From: Pleomorphomonas carboxyditropha
GTDB taxonomy: Bacteria > Pseudomonadota > Alphaproteobacteria > Rhizobiales > Pleomorphomonadaceae
Reading direction: 5' to 3'
Assembly: GCF_002770725.1 (NCBI RefSeq)
Contig: NZ_NQVN01000031.1
Span: 1 to 41,410 of the forward strand
Length of the DNA: 41,410 nt
Part shown: piece after piece, positions 27,580-36,089 of the stretch
How positions within the stretch are numbered: position 1 is the stretch's first letter
Layout: each line of letters begins with the position of its first letter
Notes under the pieces: model-generated
Seen by the model: the letters and a program-made list of their open reading frames with translations, nothing else
Told to the model about the DNA's origin: nothing
Databases searched by the model: none
Made by a program: the position numbers and the translations under genes

Positions 27580-28593
27580 CTACAACTTATGCTCGTCCCG
27601 GAAGCCGGAAAAGAGGGTACCTAGTCCGCGCTGCGTCGCCAGGCGGTCGATTTCATCGGGAGACAGATATCCTTCCCCGAACCACGGGTACTTTTCCTGG
27701 TCGAAGGACGATTTGATCCAGTCGATGGCCTGCCGCATGTGGCGGAACTCGACGACGCTCGGGTGATAGCAGAGCCAGATATCCCGTTTCAGCGAAAATT
27801 CCCGGGCGACGTGATGCAGCTTGTGGGTCACAAGCCGGGCATAGGTCGGCAGCGCCGTCACGCCGGCCCCGTGGGTGGCCGCCAGCACCTGGGCCGAGGC
27901 GGTGTTGACCCGCAAGGCCACGAAGCTGCGGCTGTCGTCCTCCGGCAGTTCCTCCTTGAGCGCCCCGCTCTGGATCTGCGGCGCGTTGATCTCGATGAAG
28001 CGATGGCGGGGAATGTCCTGCGACGTTTCGATGATGCCGTGGCGGGAGATGTAGTCGGCGGCGGCGAACAGCACGATGTGAAGCCAGCCGAGGCGGACGA
28101 CCTTCAGCCTCTCGTCGGCCGGCCGCTCAAGCTGCACCGCGATATCCACCTCAAGGCCCGACACGTCGGGCATGCGCATCTCGTTGCGAAAGTCGACCTG
28201 GATGCCGGGCGCCCGCTCGAACAGGTCGACCAGCCGCGGCACCAGCCAGAAGGCGCCGAGGCCCTCGGTCGCCCCCACCCGCACCGTCGCCCTGAGGCCG
28301 CGCTTGGACCGCGAGGACAGCCGCGCCAGGGCGCGCGCCTGCTCCAGCATCACCTGGGCGGTCTCCTCCACCTTGCGCCCTTCCTCGGTGAGTTCTACCC
28401 CCTTCGCCGAGCGGGTCAGCAGCACGGCATTGATCTTGTGCTCGAGCGTCTCGATTCGCCGGCGCAAGGCGTTGACCGATACGCCGCTTTCCAGGGATGC
28501 CGCCCGGAAGCTGGAAAGGCGTGCAACGAGCAGGAATACGCGCACGTCGTCCCAGTTGATGTCCAGTTCCGCTGCGCCGTCACCGTGTTCCAT
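27580..28593 (-). CDS. LysR-family transcriptional regulator
   Basis: This 337-residue regulator has the LysR winged helix (INWDDVRVFLLVARLSSFRA, then SGVSVNALRRRIETLE, about residues 12-70). A substrate-binding domain follows, starting near TVRVGATEGLGAFWLVPRLV. The RRRIETLE recognition element matches the subgroup of LysR proteins that act on divergent neighbours. The start at 28593 is 107 bp from the divergent tandem-GNAT gene, so it probably controls that gene and itself. Effector unknown. Confidence 0.92.
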   Translation of the reverse strand: MEHGDGAAELDINWDDVRVFLLVARLSSFRAASLESGVSVNALRRRIETLEHKINAVLLTRSAKGVELTEEGRKVEETAQVMLEQARALARLSSRSKRGLRATVRVGATEGLGAFWLVPRLVDLFERAPGIQVDFRNEMRMPDVSGLEVDIAVQLERPADERLKVVRLGWLHIVLFAAADYISRHGIIETSQDIPRHRFIEINAPQIQSGALKEELPEDDSRSFVALRVNTASAQVLAATHGAGVTALPTYARLVTHKLHHVAREFSLKRDIWLCYHPSVVEFRHMRQAIDWIKSSFDQEKYPWFGEGYLSPDEIDRLATQRGLGTLFSGFRDEHKL

Positions 28594-28700
28594 CTACCTC
28601 ATCACCCTGCGTCAAAATCGGATGCACGGAACAGCTCCCGAGTTGGTTACGCTCAAACCTCGAATGAAAGGGGTCGTGGTCATCAAAGACGAGGAACAAG

Positions 28701-29936
28701 ATGAATTCCCACACTCGAAATTACGAACAAGCACCCAATTACTATCCTTCTCGCCATATTGATCGTATCGATTACTCCAAGTATGGCCGCAACCTTTCCG
28801 TCTTCAGCCCTTCTGGCGAAATTATTGCAGATCTGCTGAGAAAAGCGACCCCCGAAATTCACGGTGTCGCCAGCCTCGAGACGGTGATGCGCATCTACCG
28901 GCGCAATCCCGACACTATCCTGGCCATCGGCCGGGGCCAATGGCGCGAACAGGCCGGCAACGGGCCGCTCGGCTTCGTCTGTCTTCTGCCGCTCAATCAG
29001 GACGGGCTCGATGCCCTGTTCGACGGCCGCATGGATACCGGCGCGCCCGAGGACCGCTTCATCGCCCGCCAGTGGGAACGGCCGGCCGCCATCTATTTCT
29101 GGGGCATCTATATCTCCCCGACCATCGCCGGCGGCATTTCGCTCGTGATGGAGCGCCTGACCTCGGACAAGTTCCGCGGCCTGCCGGTGTTCTGCAAGGC
29201 GGCCAACGACAAGGCCCGCCATCTCTTCGAGAGCATCGGCTTCACCATGGGCGCCCGGCACGGCGACATCTACGCTCCCGGCATCATGACCTGCCGGCGC
29301 CTGACGGACGCGGAGCGGCATGGCGAGGCCGATCTTCCGGCGGCTCCCTACGATACATGGCGCCCCGGCGTCCCCGGAACGGCCGGGCGGCGGAACGCGA
29401 TCGGCATCACGGTTGTCCACGACGTCAACCAGCTGTTGATGGTCCACGCCATCAGGGCGGCGACCTATCTTGCCGAACAGTCCATTCCCTTCGCCGAGGA
29501 CGTCGACGGCAACGACCTGACGGCGACGCATCTGCTCGGCTTCGTCGGCGACGAGCCCGCCGGTTGCCTGCGCATTCGCTACTTCGCCGGCTTCGTCAAG
29601 CTGGAGCGGCTGGCCGTGCTGCCGCGCTTCCGCAAGAGCCGGCTGGCCCTGAAGCTGGTGAAGGCCGGCATCGAGCTGTGCCGCACCAAGGGCTACACCC
29701 GCTTTTACGGCCAGACCGCGGCGAACATCGCCCCCATCTGGGAGCACTTCGGCTTCGTTCTGCGCCAAGGCGGCGGCATCAACTACCTGACGGACGAAAC
29801 CTATTACGAGGCCGACCTCGTGGTGCCGCCGGCCGAGGACGCGCTGTCGCCGGATTCCGGCGCCGTGGTGCTCGTCCGCCCTGAAGGGCAGTGGGACCGG
29901 CCGGGCATCCTGGAAAGAATATCGGGTGATCAATGA
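28701..29936 (+). CDS. Tandem-GNAT acetyltransferase-like protein
   Basis: This 411-residue protein appears to hold two GNAT folds. The first (about 30-195) contains YFWGIYISPTIAGGISLVME and NDKARHLFESIGFTMG, the latter like the C-terminal GNAT motif. The second (about 225-385) contains LERLAVLPRFRKSRLALKLV, a good acetyl-CoA-binding motif A, and YTRFYGQTAANIAPIWEHFG. The second domain looks catalytically competent; the first has a weaker cofactor loop and may be structural. The ATG at 28701 follows GAGGA by 7 bases. Its stop overlaps the start of the 79-residue gene (ATGA), and it is divergent from the LysR gene. Substrate unknown; acyl-homoserine-lactone or antibiotic-type roles cannot be told from sequence. 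Confidence 0.85.
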   Translation: MNSHTRNYEQAPNYYPSRHIDRIDYSKYGRNLSVFSPSGEIIADLLRKATPEIHGVASLETVMRIYRRNPDTILAIGRGQWREQAGNGPLGFVCLLPLNQDGLDALFDGRMDTGAPEDRFIARQWERPAAIYFWGIYISPTIAGGISLVMERLTSDKFRGLPVFCKAANDKARHLFESIGFTMGARHGDIYAPGIMTCRRLTDAERHGEADLPAAPYDTWRPGVPGTAGRRNAIGITVVHDVNQLLMVHAIRAATYLAEQSIPFAEDVDGNDLTATHLLGFVGDEPAGCLRIRYFAGFVKLERLAVLPRFRKSRLALKLVKAGIELCRTKGYTRFYGQTAANIAPIWEHFGFVLRQGGGINYLTDETYYEADLVVPPAEDALSPDSGAVVLVRPEGQWDRPGILERISGDQ

Positions 29937-30172
29937 GCAGTGATATCAAGGATCCCATGGCGGATGAGCAGACCTATGCCGGCGATGTCCATCGCCCGAT
30001 GGACATCCGCGCCATGCTGACGATGATCGACTATCTGATGCCGCAGGCGCGCGAGGTGAGCGTCTCCGCCGCCCTTCTGCTCGGCCTGGCCAGCTCCGAA
30101 CTGTCCGGCCTGCTGGCGTTGCAGATGGATTCCGACGTCATCGACCTCGACCAGCACCGCCGGCGTCACTGA
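29933..30172 (+). CDS. Small 79-residue protein coupled to the GNAT gene
   Basis: The ATG lies inside the stop of the GNAT gene (ATGA at 29933-29936), so the two are translationally coupled. The protein has a polar start, then a helical region (RAMLTMIDYLMPQAREVSVS, AALLLGLASSELSGLLALQM) and ends DSDVIDLDQHRRRH. The helix is amphipathic rather than a clear membrane span. I recognise no family. Its coupling suggests it is a partner or regulator of the GNAT protein. Confidence 0.78.
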   Translation: MSSDIKDPMADEQTYAGDVHRPMDIRAMLTMIDYLMPQAREVSVSAALLLGLASSELSGLLALQMDSDVIDLDQHRRRH

Positions 30173-30186
30173 ACGGTTGCCGTTTG

Positions 30187-30233
30187 GAGCATCGGACTGA
30201 AAAGTGGACTCCGGTTTTCGGAAAATCCGATGC
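30187..30233. repeat. Rhizobiales-type palindromic intergenic repeat, copy B
   Basis: GAGCATCG, 4 bases, GAAAAGTGG, 3 bases, CCGGTTTTC, 8 bases, CGATGCG: the same framework and spacing as copy A at 14367-14415. The outer arms GCATCGGA (30189-30196) and TCCGATGC (30226-30233) pair perfectly. It follows the 79-residue gene by 14 bases. Confidence 0.82.
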
Positions 30234-30245
30234 GCAAACAAAGAT

Positions 30246-30288
30246 CTAGAGCGACGGCTCGGATATGTCCGGGCGCCCGTCGCTCTAG
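30246..30288. terminator. Hairpin between convergent genes, overlapping the XRE stop
   Basis: CTAGAGCGACGG (30246-30257) and CCGTCGCTCTAG (30277-30288) form a perfect 12-bp stem with a 19-base loop, and the right arm includes the stop codon of the XRE gene. There is no T-run. It could end transcription from both sides or be part of the adjacent repeat element. Confidence 0.5.
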
Positions 30289-30716
30289 CCGTTCTGGCCG
30301 TTGCGCGACATGGAGACGACGAGGTCGAGCAGGTGCCGGCGCACCGCCGGATCGTTGATGCCCAGGAAGGCATTGTTGAGCTTGATGCCTTCCGAGCTCT
30401 TCACGAACTGGTCGAATGCGTCCGTCGCCGTGACGATCGCGCCGCTCGGCCCGCGCGCCTCGAGGGCTTCGAACACGGCCGTCTCGAAGAAGTAGCTGAT
30501 CGGCACGCCGAGGTAGTTGGCGATTTCCAGCAGACGTCCGGCGCCGACGCGGGTCGCCCCCTTCTCGTATTTCTGGACCTGCTGGAAGGTCACGCCGAGC
30601 GCCGTCCCGAGCTTTTCCTGGGAGATGCCCAGGATCATGCGCCGCATGCGGATGCGGGCGCCGACATGCACGTCGGCGGGGTTCGGCACCTTTTTCTTGA
30701 CGGCGTTAGGCTCCAT
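30285..30716 (-). CDS. XRE-family helix-turn-helix regulator
   Basis: This 143-residue protein has a Cro/C1-type DNA-binding domain (about 20-75: VGARIRMRRMILGISQEKLG, then VTFQQVQKYEKGATRVGAGR). It is followed by a helical C-terminal part ending SMSRNGQNG. This architecture is widespread in rhizobia as small, often multi-copy regulators. It converges with the GNAT/79-residue unit and reads toward it. The start ATG at 30716 is the only reasonable one. Its targets cannot be inferred. Confidence 0.92.
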   Translation of the reverse strand: MEPNAVKKKVPNPADVHVGARIRMRRMILGISQEKLGTALGVTFQQVQKYEKGATRVGAGRLLEIANYLGVPISYFFETAVFEALEARGPSGAIVTATDAFDQFVKSSEGIKLNNAFLGINDPAVRRHLLDLVVSMSRNGQNG

Positions 30717-30999
30717 TCATGGACTCCCTGTCAGCGTGAGCGGTCCGGAGGCGGATTCTGATTCACATGTTTACCATTGCCATGTGGGGCTCGCCATGGC
30801 GCGACTAGTCGTCAATGTTCTTTTACTTGGAACGGCGGCGCGTGCAAATGCGAGTAAATGCGGCTTGGTCGCTCGCCTGCCGCACCCTTCGGGTAACCGC
30901 CGGATTTCCGCAGCGGTCCGTCGCCGCCATCCGAAAAAGAAATGCGCCCAAGACGGGCGCATTCCATCTCATGTCGAAAGCTTCGGATCCTGAAGACGC
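30717..30999. other. Intergenic region without a recognised gene
   Basis: This 283-bp stretch lies between the XRE start and the GH130 stop. I see short open frames on both strands but none with coding bias or a ribosome site, and no EcfG-type promoter. It should contain the XRE promoter and the end of the GT4/GH130 transcript. No clear terminator is visible. Confidence 0.5.
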
Positions 31000-32274
31000 T
31001 CAACCGAGCAGGGTCAGCAACTCCTCGATTTCGACGCTGGCGAACCCCACCGCGCTGTCGGCGATGCCATAGGGTATGAACAGCCGCCCGGCGTGGGCCA
31101 GCGCGCCGCATGTATAGACGACGTTGGGCACGTAACCTTCGCGCTCGGCGTCCGACGGCGACAGCAGCGGCACGCGCGAGCGGCCGAGCACGCGGGTCGG
31201 CTCCTCCTTGTCGAGCAGCATGGCGCCGATCGCGTATTTGCGCATCGGACCGACGCCGTGCGTCAGCACCAGCCATCCCTCGTCGAGTTCGATCGGCGAA
31301 CCGCAGTTGCCGATCTGGATAAGCTCCCATGGATGGAGCGGCCCGGCAATCCGCTGGCCTTCGTCCCAGTGGAAGAGATCGTTGGAGCGGATCAGGAACA
31401 GGTTCTCGTTGTCCTGCCGTCCCAGCATGGCGTAGTCGTCGCCGATCTTGCGCGGAAACAGCGCCATGCCCTTGTTGCGGGCCGCCGGGCCCGACAAGGG
31501 TCTCAGCTCAAAGCGCCGGAAATCGCGGGTGATCAGGAATTCCGAAGCGATCGACTGACCGCTGAAGGCGGTATAGGTGCCGTACCAGAGCGGCCCGTCG
31601 TCGGGATCGTCGAAGTAGACGAGACGCAGGTCCTCGAGGCCGTTGCGCTGCGCCGAGGTAACCGGCAGCAACACGGTCTCGTCGAGCGGCCCGTCGCCCT
31701 CGCGGACGGCCCACACCCTTCCGTCCGCCCCCACCTCCGGCCGCGAGGCGACGGCGAACGGACTATCCTCGGTGAGCCGCAGTTCACCCTGGTCGGAGAG
31801 GATACCTTCGCGGAAGGTGATGGAGGATATGTGTCCCTCGCCGACCGCCCTGAGCGACAGCAGGAAGCGCATCTCGCTCGGTGCCAGGCCGGACTGGTCG
31901 GGGTGCGGCACGACGCTGGGGTTCATCAGCGCGGCTGCCTCGAAGGAGTATTCGTGGCAGAAATAGGCGCCGATCAACAGGCGCTCGGCATCACGCAACG
32001 GCTCGACGAGACCCAGGTCCGCGGCGATGCCGGCATAGCGCTCCTCGAAGAAGTGGCGCACCTCGCGGTGCCGGTTCTCGAAGTCGGCCATGACCAGCGA
32101 CAGCTCGGCCTGGACGGTACGGTTGTCCATGGCCTGGACGGTCTCGACGATCCGTCGCGCTCGCACCTGCGAGGCGGGGTTTAGTCCTCTGGGTTCTCCC
32201 GCCAACTGGAAATTCCGAATGACCACCCGGCTGGCGTCGGGATAAAGGCGTTGAGGCAACAACTGCAACGTCAT
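31000..32274 (-). CDS. GH130-family glycoside phosphorylase or hydrolase
   Basis: This 424-residue protein has the five-bladed propeller pattern of GH130. FEAAALMNPSVVPH lies near 111-124, the catalytic-type GLEDLRLVYF near 212-221 (D215 as the likely acid), and RNKGMALFPRK near 266-276. Further on are IGNCGSPIELDEGWLVLTHG near 321-340 and PNVVYTCGAL near 383-392. The first 100 residues are an extra helical region beyond the propeller. Family members act on beta-mannosides, mostly by phosphorolysis or, in some subgroups, hydrolysis; which applies here cannot be decided by eye. Its ATG overlaps the stop of the glycosyltransferase gene (ATGA at 32274-32271), so the two are made together. No signal peptide is present. 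Confidence 0.9.
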   Translation of the reverse strand: MTLQLLPQRLYPDASRVVIRNFQLAGEPRGLNPASQVRARRIVETVQAMDNRTVQAELSLVMADFENRHREVRHFFEERYAGIAADLGLVEPLRDAERLLIGAYFCHEYSFEAAALMNPSVVPHPDQSGLAPSEMRFLLSLRAVGEGHISSITFREGILSDQGELRLTEDSPFAVASRPEVGADGRVWAVREGDGPLDETVLLPVTSAQRNGLEDLRLVYFDDPDDGPLWYGTYTAFSGQSIASEFLITRDFRRFELRPLSGPAARNKGMALFPRKIGDDYAMLGRQDNENLFLIRSNDLFHWDEGQRIAGPLHPWELIQIGNCGSPIELDEGWLVLTHGVGPMRKYAIGAMLLDKEEPTRVLGRSRVPLLSPSDAEREGYVPNVVYTCGALAHAGRLFIPYGIADSAVGFASVEIEELLTLLG

Positions 32275-34562
32275 TGGCCGGCCCTCGCCACAACCATCCG
32301 GTCACCGCGGCTGTGTGCGAGTCTTTGCAATTGTCTTATCGAACGCACCGAGAACTGGAAGGCAAGGATCGACTCGGCGCCCTGGTTCAGGTTGACGCGG
32401 TCGACTTGCAAGCCGTCATAGCAGCCGCCGTTCGGGGTCGCGAGCCGCAGTCCCAGGTCGTTGCGGCCGTGGAACCAGTCGAACGCCGCCTCGGCGTAGC
32501 GCTGCCAGCGGCTGTCGCCCGTCATCTCGAATGCCACCGCCGACGCTTCGATCATCGCCCAGGCATCGACCGGCTGCTGGTCGAAGGGCAGGGGACGGCT
32601 GTAGACCTTGCCGAAGCTCTCGGTGCCGACGGGTCGGAAATGGCCGTCGGTGTCGGTCTGGAGCTCGGCCAGCCACTCGAGCGCCGCGATGCCGTCGCGG
32701 ATCATATCGTCCTGGCCGAGGCGCTGGCCGGCCCGGATCAGCGCTTCCGGCAGGCGCGCGTTGTCGTAGGCGAGCACCGGCTCGAACCACAGCCAGTCGG
32801 GCCTCCGCTGTTCGCGCAACTGCTGGTGCAATTGGGCGGCGAAGGTGTCGAGCAACTGCCGCGCCGGCCGATGGCCCGGATAGACCGACAGCCAACTGAC
32901 GAGGCCCAGGATCGTGAAGGCCTTCGAACGGGGGCTGGTAAGGTGGGCGCTGGCCGGAATCACCCGGTCGGCGAGGCCGGTGACCCAGAGCTTGAGCCCA
33001 TGGTCGTCGGTATTCGCAACCACCCGGCCGAGCGCCCAGACGGCCCGGCCGTGGCTGTCCTGCGAGCCGATGTCCTCCAGCCAGTTGCGCTGGTAGCCCA
33101 TGAAATTGCGGAAGGCGGCGCGGTCCTCGTCCCAGGCCGAATCCACGAAGGCGGCGCAGATGTCGGCGATGCGGGTCGCGCGGTCGGTTTCGATGCCTTC
33201 CGCCTTCAGCTCCACGGCGAGCATCATGGCGCGAGCGTTGTCGTCGAGGCAGTAGCCATGGCGGCGGTCGGGAATGGTCGAGCGGCTATGCTGCAGCATG
33301 CCGCAGCCGTCCGTCATCCGGTCGACCGCCGCCAGCGTGGAAACCAGCGGAAACCGCCGACCGGTTCTGAGGTTGCTGACCGGCGCCGGCACCCGGCTGC
33401 CGGAGCGGGCCTCGGCGAGCAGGTCGAGATAGGAGCGTCCCACCACGGGCCAGATCATCTGCCGCCCGAGGTCGTAGGCCTTGCTGCGCAGGCGGTCGCG
33501 GCGACCGCTGTCGGTGAGAAGATCGCCGATGGTCGACGCCAGCGCCTTCGGATCGCCAAACGGCACCAGCGCGCCGGCGTCGTTGGCCAGCAGCTCCTTG
33601 GCGTGCCAATAGGGAGTGGACACCACGGCCTTGCCGAGACCCACGGCGTAGGACAGCGTACCGGACGTGATCTGCGCCTCGTGCAGATAGGGCGTCACGT
33701 AGATATCGGCCGCCGAAAGCCAGTCCTTCAGGATAGGCGCATCGACATATTCATTGACGAACATCAGATGGTCGGCGACGCCGAGCGCCTCCGCCTGGGC
33801 CTGCAGCTTTTCGCGATAGGCCTCGCCCTCGCGGGCGACCAGATGCGGATGCGTCGCGCCCAGCACCACGTAGACCAGGTCCGGATGCGCCCGTACGAGC
33901 TCCGGCAAGGCATCGATCATGTTCTCGATGCCCTTGTTGGGCGACAGCAGCCCGAAGGTCAGCACCACCTTACGGCCGTCGAGGCCGAAGCTGTGTTTCT
34001 GGAAGGCCGGGTCGAGGAACGGCACGTCCGGGATACCATGCGGGATGACGGTGATCTTGTCGTCGGGGAAGTTCCAGTCGCGGGTCAGGATGGTGCGCCC
34101 CATCTCGGTCATCACCACCAGCCGGGCCGAATGCTCGGCAAGCCGCTCCATCACCCGGCGCTGGTCGGGGGTCGGATCGACCAGCACCGTGTGCAGCGTC
34201 GTCACGATCGGCGCGCGCAGCCGTTCGGTCAGCTTGAGAAGGTACTCGCCCGCCTCGCCGCCGAAAATGCCGAATTCGTGCTGGATCGACACGGCGTCGG
34301 GGTTGAGCGCATTGATATGGTCGGCCGCCGCCGCATAGTCGTCGGCTTCATGCTGGCTGATCTCATAGCCGACCGCCGGCGGATAGGCGTGCTTCTGCCC
34401 TTCGTCCGTCACGGCGACCGTGCTGATCCTGAGGTCGCTGTCCGTGGTGGCGAGCGCTTCGCGCAGGTCGGCCGTGAAGGTGGCGATGCCGCACTTGCGG
34501 GGTGGAAAATTCCCGATCAAGGTCACGTGGCTTACGGGCGGGGTGAGATTGTCGCTGGTCAT
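32271..34562 (-). CDS. GT4-type glycosyltransferase with C-terminal (alpha/alpha)-type domain
   Basis: Residues 1-400 of this 763-residue protein form a GT-B glycosyltransferase, opening VTLIGNFPPRKCGIATFTAD. They contain the donor-site region HEAQITSGTLSYAVGLGKAV and then AKELLANDAG. Residues 410-763 look like an (alpha/alpha)-barrel domain with repeated helices (RHGYCLDDNARAMMLAVELK, WLEDIGSQDSHGRAVWALGR, CYDGLQVDRVNLNQGAES), reminiscent of glycosidases or epimerases. I chose ATG 34562 because GGAGG stands 5 bases upstream and the GT-B start follows; an in-frame start at 34616 has no such site. It is coupled to the GH130 gene, so the pair probably builds and trims a mannoside-like glycan. 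An EcfG-type promoter lies 289 bases upstream. Confidence 0.88.
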   Translation of the reverse strand: MTSDNLTPPVSHVTLIGNFPPRKCGIATFTADLREALATTDSDLRISTVAVTDEGQKHAYPPAVGYEISQHEADDYAAAADHINALNPDAVSIQHEFGIFGGEAGEYLLKLTERLRAPIVTTLHTVLVDPTPDQRRVMERLAEHSARLVVMTEMGRTILTRDWNFPDDKITVIPHGIPDVPFLDPAFQKHSFGLDGRKVVLTFGLLSPNKGIENMIDALPELVRAHPDLVYVVLGATHPHLVAREGEAYREKLQAQAEALGVADHLMFVNEYVDAPILKDWLSAADIYVTPYLHEAQITSGTLSYAVGLGKAVVSTPYWHAKELLANDAGALVPFGDPKALASTIGDLLTDSGRRDRLRSKAYDLGRQMIWPVVGRSYLDLLAEARSGSRVPAPVSNLRTGRRFPLVSTLAAVDRMTDGCGMLQHSRSTIPDRRHGYCLDDNARAMMLAVELKAEGIETDRATRIADICAAFVDSAWDEDRAAFRNFMGYQRNWLEDIGSQDSHGRAVWALGRVVANTDDHGLKLWVTGLADRVIPASAHLTSPRSKAFTILGLVSWLSVYPGHRPARQLLDTFAAQLHQQLREQRRPDWLWFEPVLAYDNARLPEALIRAGQRLGQDDMIRDGIAALEWLAELQTDTDGHFRPVGTESFGKVYSRPLPFDQQPVDAWAMIEASAVAFEMTGDSRWQRYAEAAFDWFHGRNDLGLRLATPNGGCYDGLQVDRVNLNQGAESILAFQFSVRSIRQLQRLAHSRGDRMVVARAGQ

Positions 34563-34851
34563 CGAGGCCTCCGAAATCTGCGTTTCATCCACGATACGGC
34601 GCGGATCGGCGTGCAAACGAATGAAGAAAGCTGAGCTGAGACTTGACCCGGCTCTGTTGCGTCTTGATCGGCATCGGTTCGGTATCCCAAACGGATGGTA
34701 TCTAAGTCTTTGTAGTCACGGGAAAACGCGTAATCGGCCATTCCGAGATAGGAAAAGGCATACGAGTTTCAAGTGACCGGACGCCGGGAGCCATCGTGCA
34801 TCGGCCGCATCGACGTTCGGCTGGCTCCCCGCACTCCATGCGTATACGTCA

Positions 34852-34876
34852 AACGCCGATGGGCCCGGTTGGTTCC
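34852..34876 (-). promoter_or_regulatory. EcfG-type promoter upstream of the GT4/GH130 pair
   Basis: On the minus strand GGAAC (34876-34872), 16 bases, then CGTT (34855-34852) matches the sigma-EcfG consensus and is extended to GGAACC. It points at the glycosyltransferase gene with a leader of about 289 bases. The surrounding region 34563-35008 holds no convincing gene; short frames at 34559-34741 and 34773-35009 lack coding character. Confidence 0.62.
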
Positions 34877-35008
34877 AGGCGACAGGTCGTTTTCAGGCTT
34901 CGCGGCCGCATCGGCCGCTGTCCGGAGGCCAAGGCCAAGCCTCCGCCGTCGCGAAAACGGCGGTGCTTCAGGAGCGATGTTTGATGGCTCGGCCGATGAA
35001 GCCCTATA

Positions 35009-35052
35009 GCATTTTCGAGCGAAGCGGACGCCGGTTCGCGTGAAGAAGATGC
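35009..35052. repeat. Rhizobiales-type palindromic repeat, diverged copy C
   Basis: GCATTTTC at 35009-35016 pairs with GAAGATGC at 35045-35052, with one mismatch, around a GCGG-N3-CCGGTTCGCG core. The layout recalls copies A and B but the inner sequence differs, as in a second common subtype of this repeat in Hyphomicrobiales. Confidence 0.6.
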
Positions 35053-35073
35053 GTTAACTCAAGAAGATAGGGT

Positions 35074-35102
35074 ATTGCCGCATTTCCATGAAACACGGCA
35101 AT
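35074..35102. terminator. Hairpin just after the isomerase gene stop
   Basis: ATTGCCG (35074-35080) and CGGCAAT (35096-35102) pair perfectly with a 15-base loop, 3 bases beyond the stop of the minus-strand isomerase gene. No T-run follows, so termination is uncertain. It may belong to the adjacent repeat. Confidence 0.4.
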
Positions 35103-35105
35103 GCT

Positions 35106-36068
35106 CTAGACGGGCTGTGGCACGAAGTCGCCCGGCTCGACCGGCATCACCGCTTTCAACAGCTTGACCGACCGGTCGACGCCTTCGACGCGCGACAGCA
35201 GCATGTCCTCGTGTTCGATCGACAGCCAGCCCTCGTAGCCGACCATGCGCAGGCGATAGCAGAAGGCCCGCCACCAGCTCTCGTCGTGGCCGTAGCCGAG
35301 CGTGATGTAGCTCCAGGCCCGCGCCGGAATGTCGGCCAGCGAGCCGTTCTCCAGCCGGCCGACCGTCGCGGCGCGCGGCGCGTTGATAAAGGCATCCTTG
35401 GCGTGGACGTGGTGGATCGCCGCGCCGAGGGCGTCGACGGCGGCGATCGGATCGGCGCCCATCCACATCAGGTGGCTCGGATCGAGATTGGCGCCGACCG
35501 TCGGACCGACGGCCGCCCTCAGGCGCAGCAGCGTCGGCACGTTGTAGACGAGCTGGTTGCCGTGCAGTTCCAGCGCCAGCCGCTCGACGCCGTTGGCGGC
35601 GGCGTGCGCCACGAGATCCTGCCAATAGGGAACGAGCTTCTCCTGCCACTGCCAGGCGAGGATCTCCTGCGTCTCCGGCGGCCAGGAGGAGACGATCCAG
35701 TTGGGCCAGCGGTCATCAGGGCCGCCGCCGGGCAGGCCGGACATCATCACCACCGTCCTGAGGCCGAACGCGCCGGCGAGGCGGATGGTGTCGTAGGTGA
35801 TGGCCGACTGGCGGGCACCGTCGACCGGATGCAGGGGATTGCCGCTGCAGTTGAGCGCCACCAGTTCGAGGCCGCGGCGGTCGATCTCGTCCCGGAATTG
35901 ACGGCGGGCGGCGGCGCTTTCCAAGAGGCCGGCGAGGTCGATGTGGGGCGCCGACGACCAGTTGCCGGTGGCGATCTCCACGCCCTCGATGCCGAGCGTC
36001 TTCGCCGCGTCCAGCATGTCGGGAAACGGCAGGTGGGCGAGGCTGTCCGAGACCAGGCCGATCTTCAT
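35106..36068 (-). CDS. Sugar phosphate isomerase/epimerase (TIM-barrel, xylose-isomerase-like)
   Basis: This 320-residue cytosolic protein has the AP-endonuclease-2/xylose-isomerase-like barrel. It opens MKIGLVSDSLAHLPFPDMLD and has likely metal ligands in ERLALELHGNQ, ANLDPSHLMWMG, IHHVHAKDAF and WLSIEHED. These enzymes isomerise or epimerise sugars, keto-sugars or inositol derivatives. It follows the Gfo/Idh/MocA gene by 21 bp in one operon, a common pairing in which an oxidised sugar is made by one enzyme and rearranged by the other. The ATG at 36068 is preceded by GGGAG. The precise substrate is unknown. Confidence 0.92.
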   Translation of the reverse strand: MKIGLVSDSLAHLPFPDMLDAAKTLGIEGVEIATGNWSSAPHIDLAGLLESAAARRQFRDEIDRRGLELVALNCSGNPLHPVDGARQSAITYDTIRLAGAFGLRTVVMMSGLPGGGPDDRWPNWIVSSWPPETQEILAWQWQEKLVPYWQDLVAHAAANGVERLALELHGNQLVYNVPTLLRLRAAVGPTVGANLDPSHLMWMGADPIAAVDALGAAIHHVHAKDAFINAPRAATVGRLENGSLADIPARAWSYITLGYGHDESWWRAFCYRLRMVGYEGWLSIEHEDMLLSRVEGVDRSVKLLKAVMPVEPGDFVPQPV

Positions 36069-36089
36069 GGCAATCTCCCGGGAAACGCT

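Noticed and set aside
28628-28653. A near match to the EcfG promoter (GGAAC-N17-CGCT) before the tandem-GNAT gene
   Set aside because: The -10 element differs at one of four positions; with only one mismatch many chance matches are expected.
30771-30962. A 63-codon minus-strand frame between the XRE and GH130 genes
   Set aside because: No ribosome site, no domain and composition like non-coding sequence.
34559-35009. Two short frames (34559-34741 minus, 34773-35009 plus) as possible small genes
   Set aside because: No ribosome site or coding bias; the region instead carries the EcfG-type promoter and a repeat.
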